In this document: positions 1 through 9,944 of the stretch, piece after piece | Layout of the letters: every line of letters begins with the position of its first letter | How positions within the stretch are numbered: position 1 is the first letter of the stretch | DNA from: Hyperoodon ampullatus | Taxonomy: Eukaryota; Chordata; Mammalia; Artiodactyla; Ziphiidae | NCBI GenBank assembly: GCA_949752795.1 | Contig: OX457062.1 | Span: 94,477,777 to 94,541,776 of the forward strand | Length of the DNA: 64,000 nt | Direction of reading: 5' to 3' | The notes under the pieces: model-generated | Seen by the model: only the letters and a program-made list of their open reading frames with translations | What the model was told of the DNA's origin: nothing | Databases searched by the model: none | Program-made: the position numbers and the translations under genes

Positions 1-420
1 TCCAATAGTGAAAAAATGTGTCTCCAATGTCCAAGAGGGAAAAATAAAGGTATATACAAATACATATAATATATACATATATACATTCATAATGCAATAT
101 TATAATATTTCGCTGTTTAAAAAATGAGGTAGTTCCATAGGTAGTGAAATTGAAATCTGTCCAAGCCATATTATTAAGTGAAAAAGTGAAAAGAGCAAAT
201 TGCAAGCCATGGTACCACATTTTACCGTTTATGTAAAATCAAAAGGTCCAGCATTTTTCTAGTTGTGTGTATGTGTAAAATGCCCGGGAGGTGGTCTATA
301 AGGACGCACACCAATCCCTGGGAATTGGGGTCAGGGAGGGGCACTTAGGGTTGATCCTACTGCGTGGATCTTTTAAATGTAACTATATATCACTTGTATA
401 ACTAAAAATAAATTGAAACA
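1..420 (+). mobile_element. Old L1 (L1M-type) 3' UTR fragment
   Basis: AT-rich sequence resembling the 3' end of old mammalian L1 elements read forward: a 'taagtgaaaaag' stretch, then a 'gggaggtgg' stretch, then an AT-rich end near 400-420. It runs off the left edge, so only the 3' part is visible. Identification is by recognition of the consensus; the subfamily is not assigned. No coding capacity remains. Confidence 0.6.
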
Positions 421-604
421 TTTAATTTGTCCTCCACACATTTGAGGGCAGGCTATGTGCACACCCTGGCTGACCCACCGTCATTCTACTGCTCAAACAA
501 AGGAAGGATCGGCTTCCAGCTCCTCTCTGCTGGGGCTTCCCAGGGAATTTGGGGGAAGGCTGTGAACTTCCAGAAGCCTCTAAAGGTTGGGCATGGTTTG
601 GTTT

Positions 605-790
605 CAAATCACACAGACTTTGGAGTCAGAAGACCTCAAAGTCTGGATGTGCCTCTCCTCCTTGAGAAATACACAACTGAGGCTCTGTGCCTCAGTGTTT
701 CCATCTGTAAAGAGGGTTGATGAAACGAATACCTACCTCTCAGGGCTCCTGGGAGGACAGAATGGGCATGAAACCTAACAGGCATTAAAA
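605..790 (+). repeat. MIR SINE
   Basis: Contains MIR landmarks in order: 'ctttggagtcagaagacct', then 'gcctcagtgtttccatctgtaaa', then 'acctacctctcagggctcctgggagga'. This is a worn ancient SINE. The neighbouring 421-604 shows no recognisable feature. Confidence 0.75.
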
Positions 791-1834
791 AATGTTTTTA
801 AGTATTTTAAATATTTATGCGAATCTAACTCCAGGTTTAGGGGTTGTTCTTCCCAAATACCTGCTCCTCTCCCCTTCGTAAACAGGAGGAGCAGAACTGG
901 GTCTTGGTTCCCTGGCCCGGCCTCTCCTCTTCCCTCCTCACCGTCTATTTGTGCTCACCGGAGCTGTGCTCTCAGGCACAGTGACCCCTGATTAATCCCT
1001 TTGAGTAAATCCAGGTCTCTCCAAATCCCCATTCACACACCTGTTAGCAAATAGCAAAGGCTGCACTGCCTCTGGGCAGTGGCAGTCCACTGGGGCTGAG
1101 TTGGTCCTTCCCCCCGCTCCCTGTTTTGTTAGCATGGGATCAGCTGCTTCCTAGAAGCCAGCTGTGAAACGTCTTCTAAACCAAACCAAAAAGAGCAGAT
1201 GTTTAGCCATGAGGCTTTGCTCCCCACTCCCCCTTGGGCCCAGGCCTTCCTTCACACTTGCTCCTGGGGGCGGAGCAAACCACCAGATATACCCTCCGCC
1301 ACGCCCAGGTCCTGCTTCCGGAGGGGAGACAGTGAGGGAGGGGGAGGAAAACCACTTCTGGCTGCTCCCAGTCTATTGGCCGGCCAGGTCCCTGTCCCCG
1401 GTCTCTGGAGATGCAGCTGTGGGCGGAGACTGGAGACAGGGAAGCAATATCCTGCCCAAATGGCCTCTTGCTGCTCTGCACTCCATTTATTAGCCTGTCA
1501 CTCTCCGCTGAAAAATGCGTCCATCACTGTGAGCCCCAAGCTCTTCTCTATCTCTGCCTGGGACCAAGGGAAACAGGAGGCCAGGGAATACTGAACCCAA
1601 GGCCTCTCCGTTTTCTCCATCCCCCCTCCCCTGTCTGCTCCCCAAGACACACATAAAGCACACTGCCAGCAGTGTGTGCAAACAAGCATGCACACATCCC
1701 CGGACTCACCTGCAGAGTCAGATGCTCCAAAATCCTGTTCCAGGATCTGGTCAGGAGGGCATCTGAATCCCTCCCTACCTTCATTTTAAAGACATCCAAG
1801 AAAATAGTTTCTATCACCTTTAGTTATCCTTTCA
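791..1834. other. Single-copy stretch, no gene seen
   Basis: Moderately GC-rich, most so at about 1200-1450. Several ORFs of 60-131 codons overlap in different frames here, which is the pattern of chance ORFs in GC-rich DNA. No domain, splice structure or known repeat was recognised. Confidence 0.5.
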
Positions 1835-2070
1835 GTCCTGGCTCAAGCATCACAGCCTCTGTGAAGCCCACTAGAGTCCCCCACTCCTTCCCTAGAGTGC
1901 CTCCTCCCTTGTGCCTCCAATTGTACCTTGAATGCATCAATTCCAGAACTTACTTCACAGTATTTCATGCTATGTCACATACCTATCTCCTCCACCACAC
2001 TGTGCCATTTGTATCTAAAACCTCTACACTTACCACAGTGTTGGAGCATATTAGATACTCGTTGATGGGG
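1835..2070 (+). repeat. L2 LINE 3' fragment
   Basis: Degraded L2 3' end read forward: 'cctctgtgaagccca' corresponds to the L2 'aggccttccctgacc' zone. It is followed by a cysteine/pyrimidine-rich section and a 'agatactcgttgatg' tail close to the L2 'ggtgctcaataaatatttgttgaatg' end. Noncoding remnant. Confidence 0.6.
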
Positions 2071-2880
2071 GATGGAGGGATGGAAGGATGGAAGGAAAGC
2101 CTCCCTAGTCCATTCTTCCCAGCTTCTAAGAAGTAATCATCTCACTCCGTCAACATTCTGTTGGTCTATATATTTATATCTAACAGAGTATCTTCATATC
2201 TTAGGGTACTTGATAGGCCAGTACTTTTCTCCTTTTAATAGAGCCCAAGCCTCTTCGAGGGTAGAAAGAAAATTGAGAATTTCAGAAAAATGTACAAAAG
2301 CACAATTTTCTCACTAGGAGGCTGGCAGACACTCCAGAAGGGCCCGCCTGGAATCGCCTGGGCATCCCTGGTTCAGAATCCTGTCTTGCTGGTCTAGACA
2401 GAGACCAGTACTTTTGCCTCTGCAGACATAGCCCTGGGTTCATGACGGTGGTGGGAAATGGGTGGGCATCTGCCCTGTGTTGACTCTTACGGGCTTTGGC
2501 CATTTCTGAGGATCTCTCACTCCATTCTTGTCCAAAACATACGCTTGTTGCTCACAAACCCAGTGGACACGGGTTGTAAATTTTATGCTGATAATAAACA
2601 GGTCCCTATTTTGGGGGCTAAGCTATTCTGTCTTGAAAACAGGGTGTCCCATGGAACTTAGGGTCCTCTGGACAGCACCCGCCCCATAGGAAGTCCTGGG
2701 ATGGAACCTCTCTTGTACCTCAGCAAGAGTGGCAGAAATGCTGTGTCCGCCCTTCTTTGCCTCAGGGAGAGCTCTCCTCAGACTTAGTGAATTCCGAGCT
2801 CAAGTCTGACGGTCTCCTCAGCTGAATCCACCAGCACAGCCTGCAGCCAGAGGCCTGGTGGGGGAACAGGCGGGGCTCAG
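2071..2880. other. Single-copy stretch
   Basis: Begins with a short GGAT/GGAA-rich run (about 2070-2100). The rest has no recognised repeat, gene or regulatory site. Confidence 0.45.
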
Positions 2881-3470
2881 CCTTTTTCAGCATCAAAAAA
2901 GCAATGAGGTTGAACTTTATATTTATTGATCACAGCTTCTCTAGACCTTTACTATCATTTAACTCTCGCTTCTAACCAAATCCCCTTTATCTCTTTTTGC
3001 CAACTTCACTGCCCAAAATCGGTTTTTTTCTTTCTCACACTGTAAACACATTTCCATTCGAGTGCACAGCCAGCCTGCTGCCAGAGCCCTCTCTGTGTTT
3101 ATTTTTCTCCCCTATCCAAAAACCATCCTCATCATGGAGGAGAATTAAAGGAAGGGGTGGCCTGGAAGGGGTTAAACTAACCCAGTAAATAAATATTGCA
3201 AGTTCTCACTTTCTGGAACAAATTCAAGAGGTGAGCTATACGTCTAACCTGAAACTGTGCTTATATGCAAAGATAATTACTCTTGGTTTTTGAACGAGTT
3301 GGGGGTCTTCCCATATGCAAACGAAAAGACAATCATGTGTCTGGATAGTCTTGGAATTCTGAACAGTTAAAATCAAATGAAAAATGAACATTAAATATAG
3401 AATAAATAATAAAAGAATAACGTCACAACTCAAAGGCTAATCTTCCAAAGAATCTTTCCTCTCCCTTTTT
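2881..3470. promoter_or_regulatory. AT-rich single-copy segment with paired POU-like motifs
   Basis: AT-rich, repeat-free sequence. The 9-mer ATATGCAAA occurs at 3263-3271 and 3313-3321, exactly 50 bp apart and in the same orientation. It is close to the POU/octamer consensus ATGCAAAT. Regulatory function is inference only; nothing else marks an enhancer. Confidence 0.25.
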
Positions 3471-3936
3471 TGGCCCTACTTCATGCAGGGAGCGGACCCC
3501 AGGCGAAGAATCATATAAAGAAACAGCCTAAATGGATGTGCCCTCTCTCCCTCTAAACCCCCTTGGTGTCTGACTTGTCTTCTAATGAGGATAAAAATGT
3601 GCTGCATCTTGATCAGGAAGAAATCTGAAGACCCCCTTCCCTCTCTTGCTGAAGTTAGGCCGGATAAGGCAGACTGTTTGGTGATTGAAGGCCAGAATTT
3701 CTTCAGGAGCTGCTGCAAACCCTCCCTTACTTCCACCTCCTCGGGATGGTGTGTTTCTAGGCTTCCCTGGAGCACACGGGCAGAAAACAATATAACATGT
3801 GCATTGATAGAGCTAGACTCAACAGGGTGCAAGCAGAAGACAGCTTCATTCTTTCATTCTGCTATTGCCCCTTCAAGCACATTCTTTCCCGACCATTGGA
3901 GAACCTCGTAGAAAAACCTTAGTGTTTGGGAGATAA
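3471..3936. other. Single-copy stretch
   Basis: No recognisable repeat or gene. Overlapping ORFs on both strands (about 110 codons each) lie over each other and show no known domain. Confidence 0.4.
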
Positions 3937-4204
3937 CACTCAGATGTTTTTTATTTTATTTATTTATTTATTTATTTATTTTTTAAATTATTTTTGCTGT
4001 ACGCAGGCCTCTCACTGCTGTGGCCTCTCCCGTTGCGGAGCACAGGCTCCGGACGCGCAGGCTCCGCGGCCATGGCTCGCGGGCCCAGCCGCTCCGCGGC
4101 ATGTGGGATCTTCCGGGATCGGGGCACGAACCCGTGTCCTCTGCATCGGCAGGCGGACTCTCAACCACTGCGCCACCAGGGCAGCCCCCACTCAGATGTT
4201 TTTT
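3937..4204 (-). mobile_element. CHR-type tRNA-derived SINE with 16-bp TSD
   Basis: Minus-strand SINE. Reading the reverse complement gives the tRNA-like head (A box in 'tggtggcgcagtgg', B box around 'gggttcgtgcccc') and the 'ggagaggcc' body, ending in a (TTTA)n/T-rich tail at 3953-3985. A perfect 16-bp TSD, CACTCAGATGTTTTTT, lies at 3937-3952 and 4189-4204; the element proper is 3953-4188. RNA polymerase III would read it leftward. Confidence 0.95.
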
Positions 4205-5139
4205 AAAAGTCCAGATCAATTTAACATTAGAGCCTCCACTTCTCATCCTATTGAAGACTCCCATCGCCCAGCTTGGACCTGCTACAGCTGGAACCTTGAG
4301 GAATGGGGAGCATGGGTGGTCAGTTTCATCACGATGTTCTCACTCCTCCTCTACTCATTGGTGAGTGTTTGGACCACTATTCCCACCCCAAGGTCAGATA
4401 GGGTGGAGATGGGAGGAGAAGGAAAGGCCAAGGGGGTCTTACTTGACTTGTAGGATGGTGGCAGATTCCAAATGCCAGTCGTTCTCTTGTCAGGGGCTCA
4501 TGTGTGTCCTCTCACCTGTAGTTCCCTCGATGTAGGTAACACCCCCTCTACTGGTTGCTTATGACCCTCACCTCCTTTAGTCCTGCACACCCCAGCCTCT
4601 GGCCCGGGGCCTGAAGCCTTCAGAATTCCCGGCATCCCTCTGTGAGGTCCACACCGGCCCAGAGGAGGGAGGCTCCCTCCACGCCCTGCCACACTCTAGG
4701 AAGGGAGCGATCTGAGGCCACCTAGTCCCTCTCCGCTCAGCCTCCTCGGGCCGTCAGCTACAGCCTCTCACCTTTGGACCTTCTCGGGCCTCAGCCAAGC
4801 TCTTGCATGGCTCTCGTCCAGCTCCTTCATTTGGTCAGTGAGAGGGAGGCAGCCCCCTTCCCTCTCCCATGCAAGGAGGTGGGACACAGCCCCCTGACCG
4901 CTCACTCCACAGAAAGCTGCCCAGCGGCTTCATCAACCTCTCCACATCCTATTTTTATACCCTTGAAGTGGATGAGAAGGTAAGGCTCACGCAGCCAATC
5001 TCACCCACTTTTACCCCTGGCGAGGGGTGGGCAGGGAGGTAGGCAGAGCCCTCAGTTTGGAGCTCAACCACACCCTGCTCCACAGGGGAACTTAGCTAGC
5101 TTTACTGCTCACCCCAAGTGTGAGAGGGCCAAATTGCTC
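4205..5139. other. Single-copy stretch
   Basis: No recognisable gene or repeat. A CCAGTAGAGGGGG-like string (reverse strand of 4542-4554) weakly resembles a CTCF core. It is too short to call as a site. Confidence 0.4.
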
Positions 5140-5680
5140 TGGACCACTCGTTCATTCACCCACAAACATTCTTTGAGCATTGCTCTAGGACTGCCATGAC
5201 AAACTACCATAGATTGGGTGGCGTAAACAGTAGAAATATATTTCTCACAGTTCTGGAGGCTGGGAAGTCCAAGATCAAGGTGCCAGCAAGGTAGGTTTAT
5301 TTCTGAGGCTTCTGCTCTTGACTTGTTGGCCATGGCCATCTTGCTATGTGCTCACATGCAGGGGGGTGGGGGGAGGGAGGTGGTGCACAATCCCATCATG
5401 AGTGTCGCACCCTCATGACCTCATCTATCCCTAATTATCTCCCAAAGACCTCATCTCCAAATACCATCACACTGTGGGTTAGGGCTTTAACATATGAATT
5501 TGGGGACATAAACATTCAGTCCATTACAAGCACCTACTGAGCATCCAGGTGCTGTGCTGGGCGCTGAGGATAAGAGCATCCACCAGGCATGAGGCTTACC
5601 CTCTCTTTCTCCCAGGAAAGAGAAAAAACCAATGCGTGGATAAATAATTGCACATCAGTATGAGAGACGCCAAGTGGCCA
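5140..5680 (-). repeat. L2 LINE fragment split by an MST LTR
   Basis: The reverse complement is an L2 3' end. 'cgttcattcaccc...cattctttgagca' (5147-5180) continues after the LTR as 'agcacctactgagcatccagg' and 'tgctgtgctgggcgctga' (5529-5575). The two halves join at one point in the L2 consensus, showing that the LTR inserted into an existing L2. Confidence 0.75.
5181..5528 (-). mobile_element. MST-type solo LTR (ERVL-MaLR)
   Basis: Matches the reverse complement of MST LTRs along its length: 'ggcgtaaacagtagaaatat', then 'cacagttctggaggctggga', then 'ctcccaaagacctcatctcc', then 'catatgaatttggggacata' and the 'attcagtccattaca' end. It is a solitary, noncoding LTR of an ancient retrovirus-like element inside L2. 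A short 'agca' repeat flanks both ends. A G-rich stretch lies near 5365-5390. Confidence 0.85.
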
Positions 5681-5824
5681 GACAGCATGGCTGGGTGTCT
5701 GGTAGGCCTATGGAGACCATTCACCCAGCTTTCCTCCATGTGAGGGGCAGGGCCCTTGAATGGCTGCTTCTTGGTAGCAACACGTGCCCAGGTGAGTGGA
5801 CCTTCTGATACAAAACCAGGATGA

Positions 5825-5990
5825 CCTTTAACTGATGTTGATTGAACACCTGCCATCTGGCTGGACTGAGCCAGGGGTTTTTCATCCTTTCCCAACAAGC
5901 CTGGGCATGGAGAACCTTACCTCTATTCTATAGATAAACAAACCGAGGTTGAGATATAGAAGTGGGTCTCTGAATCCAGGGAGCAAACAC
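5825..5990 (-). repeat. MIR SINE (degraded)
   Basis: Reverse-orientation MIR. 'ttgaacacctgccatctggctgg' is followed by 'ctattctatagataaacaaa' and 'ccgaggttgagatatagaag', matching the MIR '...cattttacagatgaggaaactgaggc...' zone. The flanking 5681-5824 has nothing recognised. Confidence 0.6.
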
Positions 5991-6119
5991 ACTTCCAGCC
6001 CAAGAGAAGGCTGCATGCTTTTGGGGGGAACAAATCCCTAACCTTTAGCTCCCAGCGCCTGTGGGGTTTGTCACCAAGAGGTTTCCACCCACTTCCAGCT
6101 TTTTCCTCGAAATGCCTCA

Positions 6120-6480
6120 AAGGAAAGTTTGTCTAACTCCAGATTCTTTGCATTTTGTTTAGAGACAAAGATAAAAACGCATTCATTATCTCATCTGCGG
6201 CCGCTCAAACGAGAGAAAAGTGCTTCTGTATTAGGGCGACGCGATCCACCCAAACCTTTTTGCTTCTATTAAAAAAGCATGAAGGCAATTTACCAGGATG
6301 CGCCTGTCACAGTCTGAAAAGCAGAAATGCCTCTTTTATCTTCCGATTTATTTACAGGTGCAGCCTAGTGACAGAAGCAAGTATTTTTCTGGCGCAGTGA
6401 CTTGGAGGGGCCGTGGTAGATAAAGCAACAATCGGGTGCTTCCTTGTCCGTAAATGTGAGTTTTGCGCTGCCACCATCAG
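6120..6480. promoter_or_regulatory. Candidate conserved noncoding element
   Basis: Repeat-free segment of moderate GC that retains about a dozen CpGs, including a NotI-type GCGGCCGC near 6197 and 'ggcgacgcgatcc' near 6236. It has several GATAAA-type strings and AT-rich patches. CpG retention in AT-rich noncoding DNA can mark constrained or hypomethylated sequence. No ORF of note. Conservation is inferred, not measured. Confidence 0.3.
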
Positions 6481-7020
6481 ATAGTCCTGAAGCAGGTTTC
6501 AGGTCGCTGAGGTCACCAGCAGACACACTTCTTCACTTGCTTTCACACCGCCCCCTCAATGCCCACCCCACAGGAGCCAGCTGGATCTCTGCCAGCTTCC
6601 CTCCAACCCCAGGTGGGTAGGGGAGAGCACTTGGGGGGCTCCTCTTAGGAAATGGGCTGAGCAAGTGGAAGAGGAGACATCCAGTAGGATTTTCTGTTTC
6701 CAAGAATCTGCTAGGTACAAAACAAGGCCTAAGGGTAGCTCTGACACCATCACCTTTTCTGGAAATTTCAATTGTAGAACACTAATTTCCCCGGGGTGGC
6801 TTCTGTGTTGTCTTCACTGGAGATATCTTTTGACATTTTCATGCAAACCCTCTCCAAGGAGCTCTCCGGGCATTGTTTCAACCATTCTCACTGTTGACAC
6901 TGAAAGAACACAAAGGGAAGAATGAGCCCCGGGTAATGGCACTTAGTGTCTGCATGGTGATGCCAGGCCACCATCAAATCGGCATCGGATTTGGCCATCA
7001 AAGGTATTTTCTCCCGCAGT

Positions 7021-7230
7021 CAACACTGTTTACTGAGCCCCTGCTGTGGTCAGGCTCAGCATTCAGGGAGATACAAGTGCAGATGAGATGCAATTCTGCA
7101 CACAGTCTGGTGGAGGAAAAAGGCAAGAAAGGAAATCATCAAAACATGAGGCGGAACAAAATAAGAAGTAAGTGGAAGTGTCCACAATGTGTTACAGGAA
7201 CACAGAAAAAGAATGACTTAACTCTGAGTT
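7021..7230 (-). repeat. L2 LINE fragment
   Basis: Reverse-orientation L2 end: 'tgtttactgagcccctgctg', then 'tcaggctcagcattcaggga', then 'gatacaagtgcagatgag'. Degraded. Sequence at 6481-7020 and 7231-7608 has no recognised feature; overlapping ORFs there (up to 214 codons) have no identifiable domain. Confidence 0.6.
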
Positions 7231-7608
7231 GGGACTCAGGGGAGGTGGAATTTCCATGGAAGGCAGCATTTTCATTGGTCTCGAGGAATGGAGGGTTTGC
7301 AGGGGAAAACTGGGGGTGGGAGTGGGGGGTGGCAGAAGTGGCAGCACAGTGTTCCCTCTGCCCTGTTCTGGCTCAGCCAGGGCACAGTGGCACCTGCCAC
7401 CAAGGGCTCCCATCATCCACGGAGGCTTCATTCACTCTGGTCCTCGTTGCCATGGAGCCAACATCCGGTCCCAGTGACCTGGCCGGTTGCCATGAGCATT
7501 GCTGCAGCATCACCTGAACTCCTAGCTCCAGGACTCAGGGGAGCTCCAAGCATGGGGAGCTACAGCTGGGTCGAAACCTTCAGAGCCACAGGCTGAAATC
7601 GACACCCA

Positions 7609-8003
7609 AAGAGGTGGGTCGGGAGTAGATTCTGCCCTTCAGACTATTCCCGGAGAAGCTCTGAGGGGAGCGTTGAGATCCACACCGCCCACTCTACTGG
7701 AGGGCCGTAGCAATTTTGGATTTTTCCCTTAAGGACTGTGTCGTCCACACCCCTTAGCATGACTTCACAGCCCCTCACAATCTGGTGGCTGCCTGACTCC
7801 CCAGCGTGACCCGCACCCCAGCGTTCTCCGTGTCCCACGTTCCAACCTCAGGGAAGAGCTCTCCTGCCCGCTCTGCCTGTGTTCCCCCCGGGAGCCTGCG
7901 AGGCTAGGCATGATCTTGCTCCTTGCTTTGGGAGACACTTTCACCCTCCTTTGACCCTCAAGGCAGATGCGATTGTTCCCTCTTTGCAGCTGGGGAGTTG
8001 GGG
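7609..8003 (+). repeat. Left arm of large inverted repeat
   Basis: 395-bp arm whose reverse complement reappears at 8110-8488. Base-by-base alignment gives 15 mismatches over about 378 aligned positions (about 96% identity), one 1-bp gap and one 17-bp gap. The arm ends at 'cagctggggagttgggg', inside what looks like a reverse-oriented MIR that continues into the spacer. That suggests this is the ancestral copy. The mirrored ~97-codon ORFs on opposite strands (7879-8172 and 7941-8234) are by-products of the symmetry. Confidence 0.95.
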
Positions 8004-8090
8004 ACCCAGAGAAGTTGGGTGGCTTATCCTGCTGGAGCTAGGACCAGCTCTCATGGCTCTCAGCTCTGATGCACCATCCTCCGCCATAGT
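7960..8090 (-). repeat. Probable MIR spanning left-arm end and spacer
   Basis: 'ttccctctttgcagctgggg' followed by 'agttggggacccagagaagt' and 'tgggtggcttatcctgctgg' parallels the antisense MIR core (tacagatgaggaaactgagg...gttaagtaacttgcccaagg). The match is loose. It crosses the arm/spacer boundary at 8003/8004 and is cut off at the inner edge of the right arm. Confidence 0.45.
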
Positions 8091-8109
8091 GGTTCCAGCC
8101 TTTTCCAGC
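8004..8109. other. Spacer (loop) of the inverted repeat
   Basis: 106-bp non-palindromic sequence between the arms. If the region is transcribed, it would form the loop of a stem of about 380 bp. The left half looks like the continuation of a MIR; no other feature was seen. Confidence 0.9.
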
Positions 8110-8488
8110 CCCCAACTCCCCAGCTGCAAAGAGGGAACAATCACATCTGCCTTGAGGGTCAAAGGAGGGTGAAAGTGTCTCCCAAAGCAAGGAGCACGAT
8201 CATGCCTAGCCTCGCAGGCTCCCGGGGGGAACACAGGCAGAGGGGGCAGGAGAGCTCTTCCCTGAGGTTGGAAAGTGGGACACGGAGAACGCTGGGGAGT
8301 CAGGCAGCCACCGGATTGTGAGGGGCTGTGAAGTCATGCTAAGGGCTGTGAACGACACAGTCCTCAAGGGAAAAATCCAAAATTGCTACTGGCCCTCCAG
8401 TAGAGTGGGCGGTGTGGCTCTCAACACTCCCCTCAGTGCTTCTCGGGGAATAGTCTTAAGGGCAGAATCTACTCCCATCCCACCTCTT
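8110..8488 (-). repeat. Right arm of large inverted repeat
   Basis: 379-bp reverse-complement copy of 7609-8003. It lacks 17 bp present in the left arm (about 7808-7824) between two CCCCAGCG octamers, and has one extra A in the 'ggccagtagc' context. Its inner edge cuts through the MIR-like sequence that is continuous in the left arm and spacer, so this arm is probably the derived, inverted duplicate. Confidence 0.95.
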
Positions 8489-8880
8489 CCCAGCACACGC
8501 TTTATTGTTTTTCCTTCCACAGACCTCAAGGAGTCCTATGAAGTCATCCCCAGCCAATCTCAGCTCCTGCATGAGATAACCACGGTTAGCACAATCCAGC
8601 TAAAAGCAGAGAAACCTGATGTTTCAGGTAGGCTGTGCTGATAACAGTATGATTTCTGTGGCGCTATTTGAGACACTGACAGAAGCTCTCAGAGAGTTAT
8701 TATGACTTTCCCTGGGGGTCCAAAGGCTTTAGCTTGGGAACTACTACATTATTTCTGCAGTGACCGCAATTTTCCAGAGAAAAATCTGGACCCACGGTGC
8801 GATAACTATGCGTACGTGTATGGGGTGATGATATGGGCTGTTTGAAGACTATAGTGTTTCAAGAAACCTGGGTTAAATGG
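8489..8880. other. Single-copy stretch
   Basis: No gene. 'gtccaaaggctttagcttgg' with 'gaactactacatt' (about 8720-8755) faintly resembles the terminus of a MER5-type hAT element but cannot be called. Confidence 0.4.
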
Positions 8881-9310
8881 CCATTCATTCACTCACTCCT
8901 TTGTTCATTTATTAAGTGCTTACTATGTACTGTCACTGTGCTAGGTGCTGGGGGTTGCAGTGAAGACAAGGACACGGCTCCTGACTGCACAGAGCTGCTC
9001 GTTAGTTTACATAATGACCCTTAATGTGTAGAACAGAAGAAAGCATGAACATCTGGGGGATTATGAAATGTGACCTGGAGAAGGAGACATCTGAGTTTAG
9101 TTTTGAAAGATAAACAATAATTTTTCATGGACGAGAGCAGAAGGTTAAGAGGTGAGAGTATGAAGAAAGGCTCAGGGGTGTAAAATAGCAAAGGCAGGCA
9201 ATCCACTGGGACTATAAAGATGGAGACGGAGGTGGAGAAAGAGATTGTGAGAGATGAGGCTCCAGGGCAGGAAGGAGCCAGGCCCTGAAAGGTCCTGAAT
9301 GCCCATCCTG
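8881..9310 (-). repeat. L2 LINE 3' fragment
   Basis: Reverse-orientation L2. 'ttcatttattaagtgcttac' is followed by 'tatgtactgtcactgtgcta' and 'ggtgctgggggttgcagtga', then the 'ggagaaggagacatctgag' zone and 'ggccctgaaaggtcctgaat' at the far end. One of many L2 pieces in the window. Noncoding. Confidence 0.8.
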
Positions 9311-9454
9311 GGAGCCTGTAGCAGCCCAGACCTGTGCTCACCCACAAGCCCCACCGTGGCCAACCCCCCAAAAACCAGTCTTTGACATAACATGTGTTCC
9401 AAGCAATTGCTCTTGAATGTGACCAGCTTGTGCTCTTCTCTCTCTGCCTCTGGG

Positions 9455-9630
9455 ATTCCTCTGGACACTCATTAGTTTGTTCATTCTGTCATCTGGGCAG
9501 GGAAAAAGACGGAAGTCATCCCTGCCCTCAAGTAGCTTTCAATCTAAGAGAAGAGGCAAACATTAATGTACTAACTAAATGCATAAATGTAAATCAAAAG
9601 TATCAAATGTAATATCGGTATAATTTTTTA
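9455..9630 (-). repeat. L2 LINE fragment
   Basis: 'tttgttcattctgtcatctg' and 'catccctgccctcaagtagc' followed by 'tttcaatctaagagaagagg' match reversed L2 (the 'tccctgccctcatggagcttacattctag' zone). The CHR SINE at 9631-9887 inserted at its downstream edge. Confidence 0.7.
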
Positions 9631-9835
9631 AAATTATAAGTATCAGGGCTTCCCTGGTGGCGCAGTGGTTGGGAGTCCGCCTGCTGATGCAGGGGACACG
9701 GGTTTGTGCCCCGGTCTGGGAGGATCCCACATGCCGCGGAGCGGCTGGGCCCGTGAGCCATGGCCGCTGAGCCTGCACGTCCGGAGCCTGTGCTCCGCAA
9801 CAGGAGACGCCACAACAGTGAGGGCCCCGTGTGCC

Positions 9836-9876
<41 letters not shown>

Positions 9877-9887
9877 ATAAGTATCAG
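9631..9887 (+). mobile_element. CHR-type SINE with 37-nt pure A tail and 16-bp TSD
   Basis: Full tRNA-derived head ('gggcttccctggtggcgcag') with A and B boxes, near-consensus body, and an A run of 37 from 9838 to 9874. A TSD of AAATTATAAGTATCAG lies at 9631-9646 and 9872-9887, without mismatch. A perfect TSD and an uninterrupted A tail are expected of a young insertion. Faces the oppositely oriented SINE at 9945-10162. Confidence 0.97.
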
Positions 9888-9944
9888 AGGTCAATTAGGA
9901 TAAAGGCTGCAAGGAGGAACTACATACCTGGTACCATAAAGCAG

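Noticed and set aside
4542..4554. CTCF-like core on the minus strand
   Set aside because: Only a partial match to the core consensus and no supporting context.
5365..5390. G-rich stretch as a quadruplex
   Set aside because: Has two six-G runs and one three-G run but not four separated runs of three, so it fails the canonical pattern.
7879..8234. Two near-identical ~97-codon ORFs on opposite strands
   Set aside because: Mirror images produced by the inverted repeat, not a duplicated gene; no codon-level constraint evident, since indels between the arms are not multiples of three.
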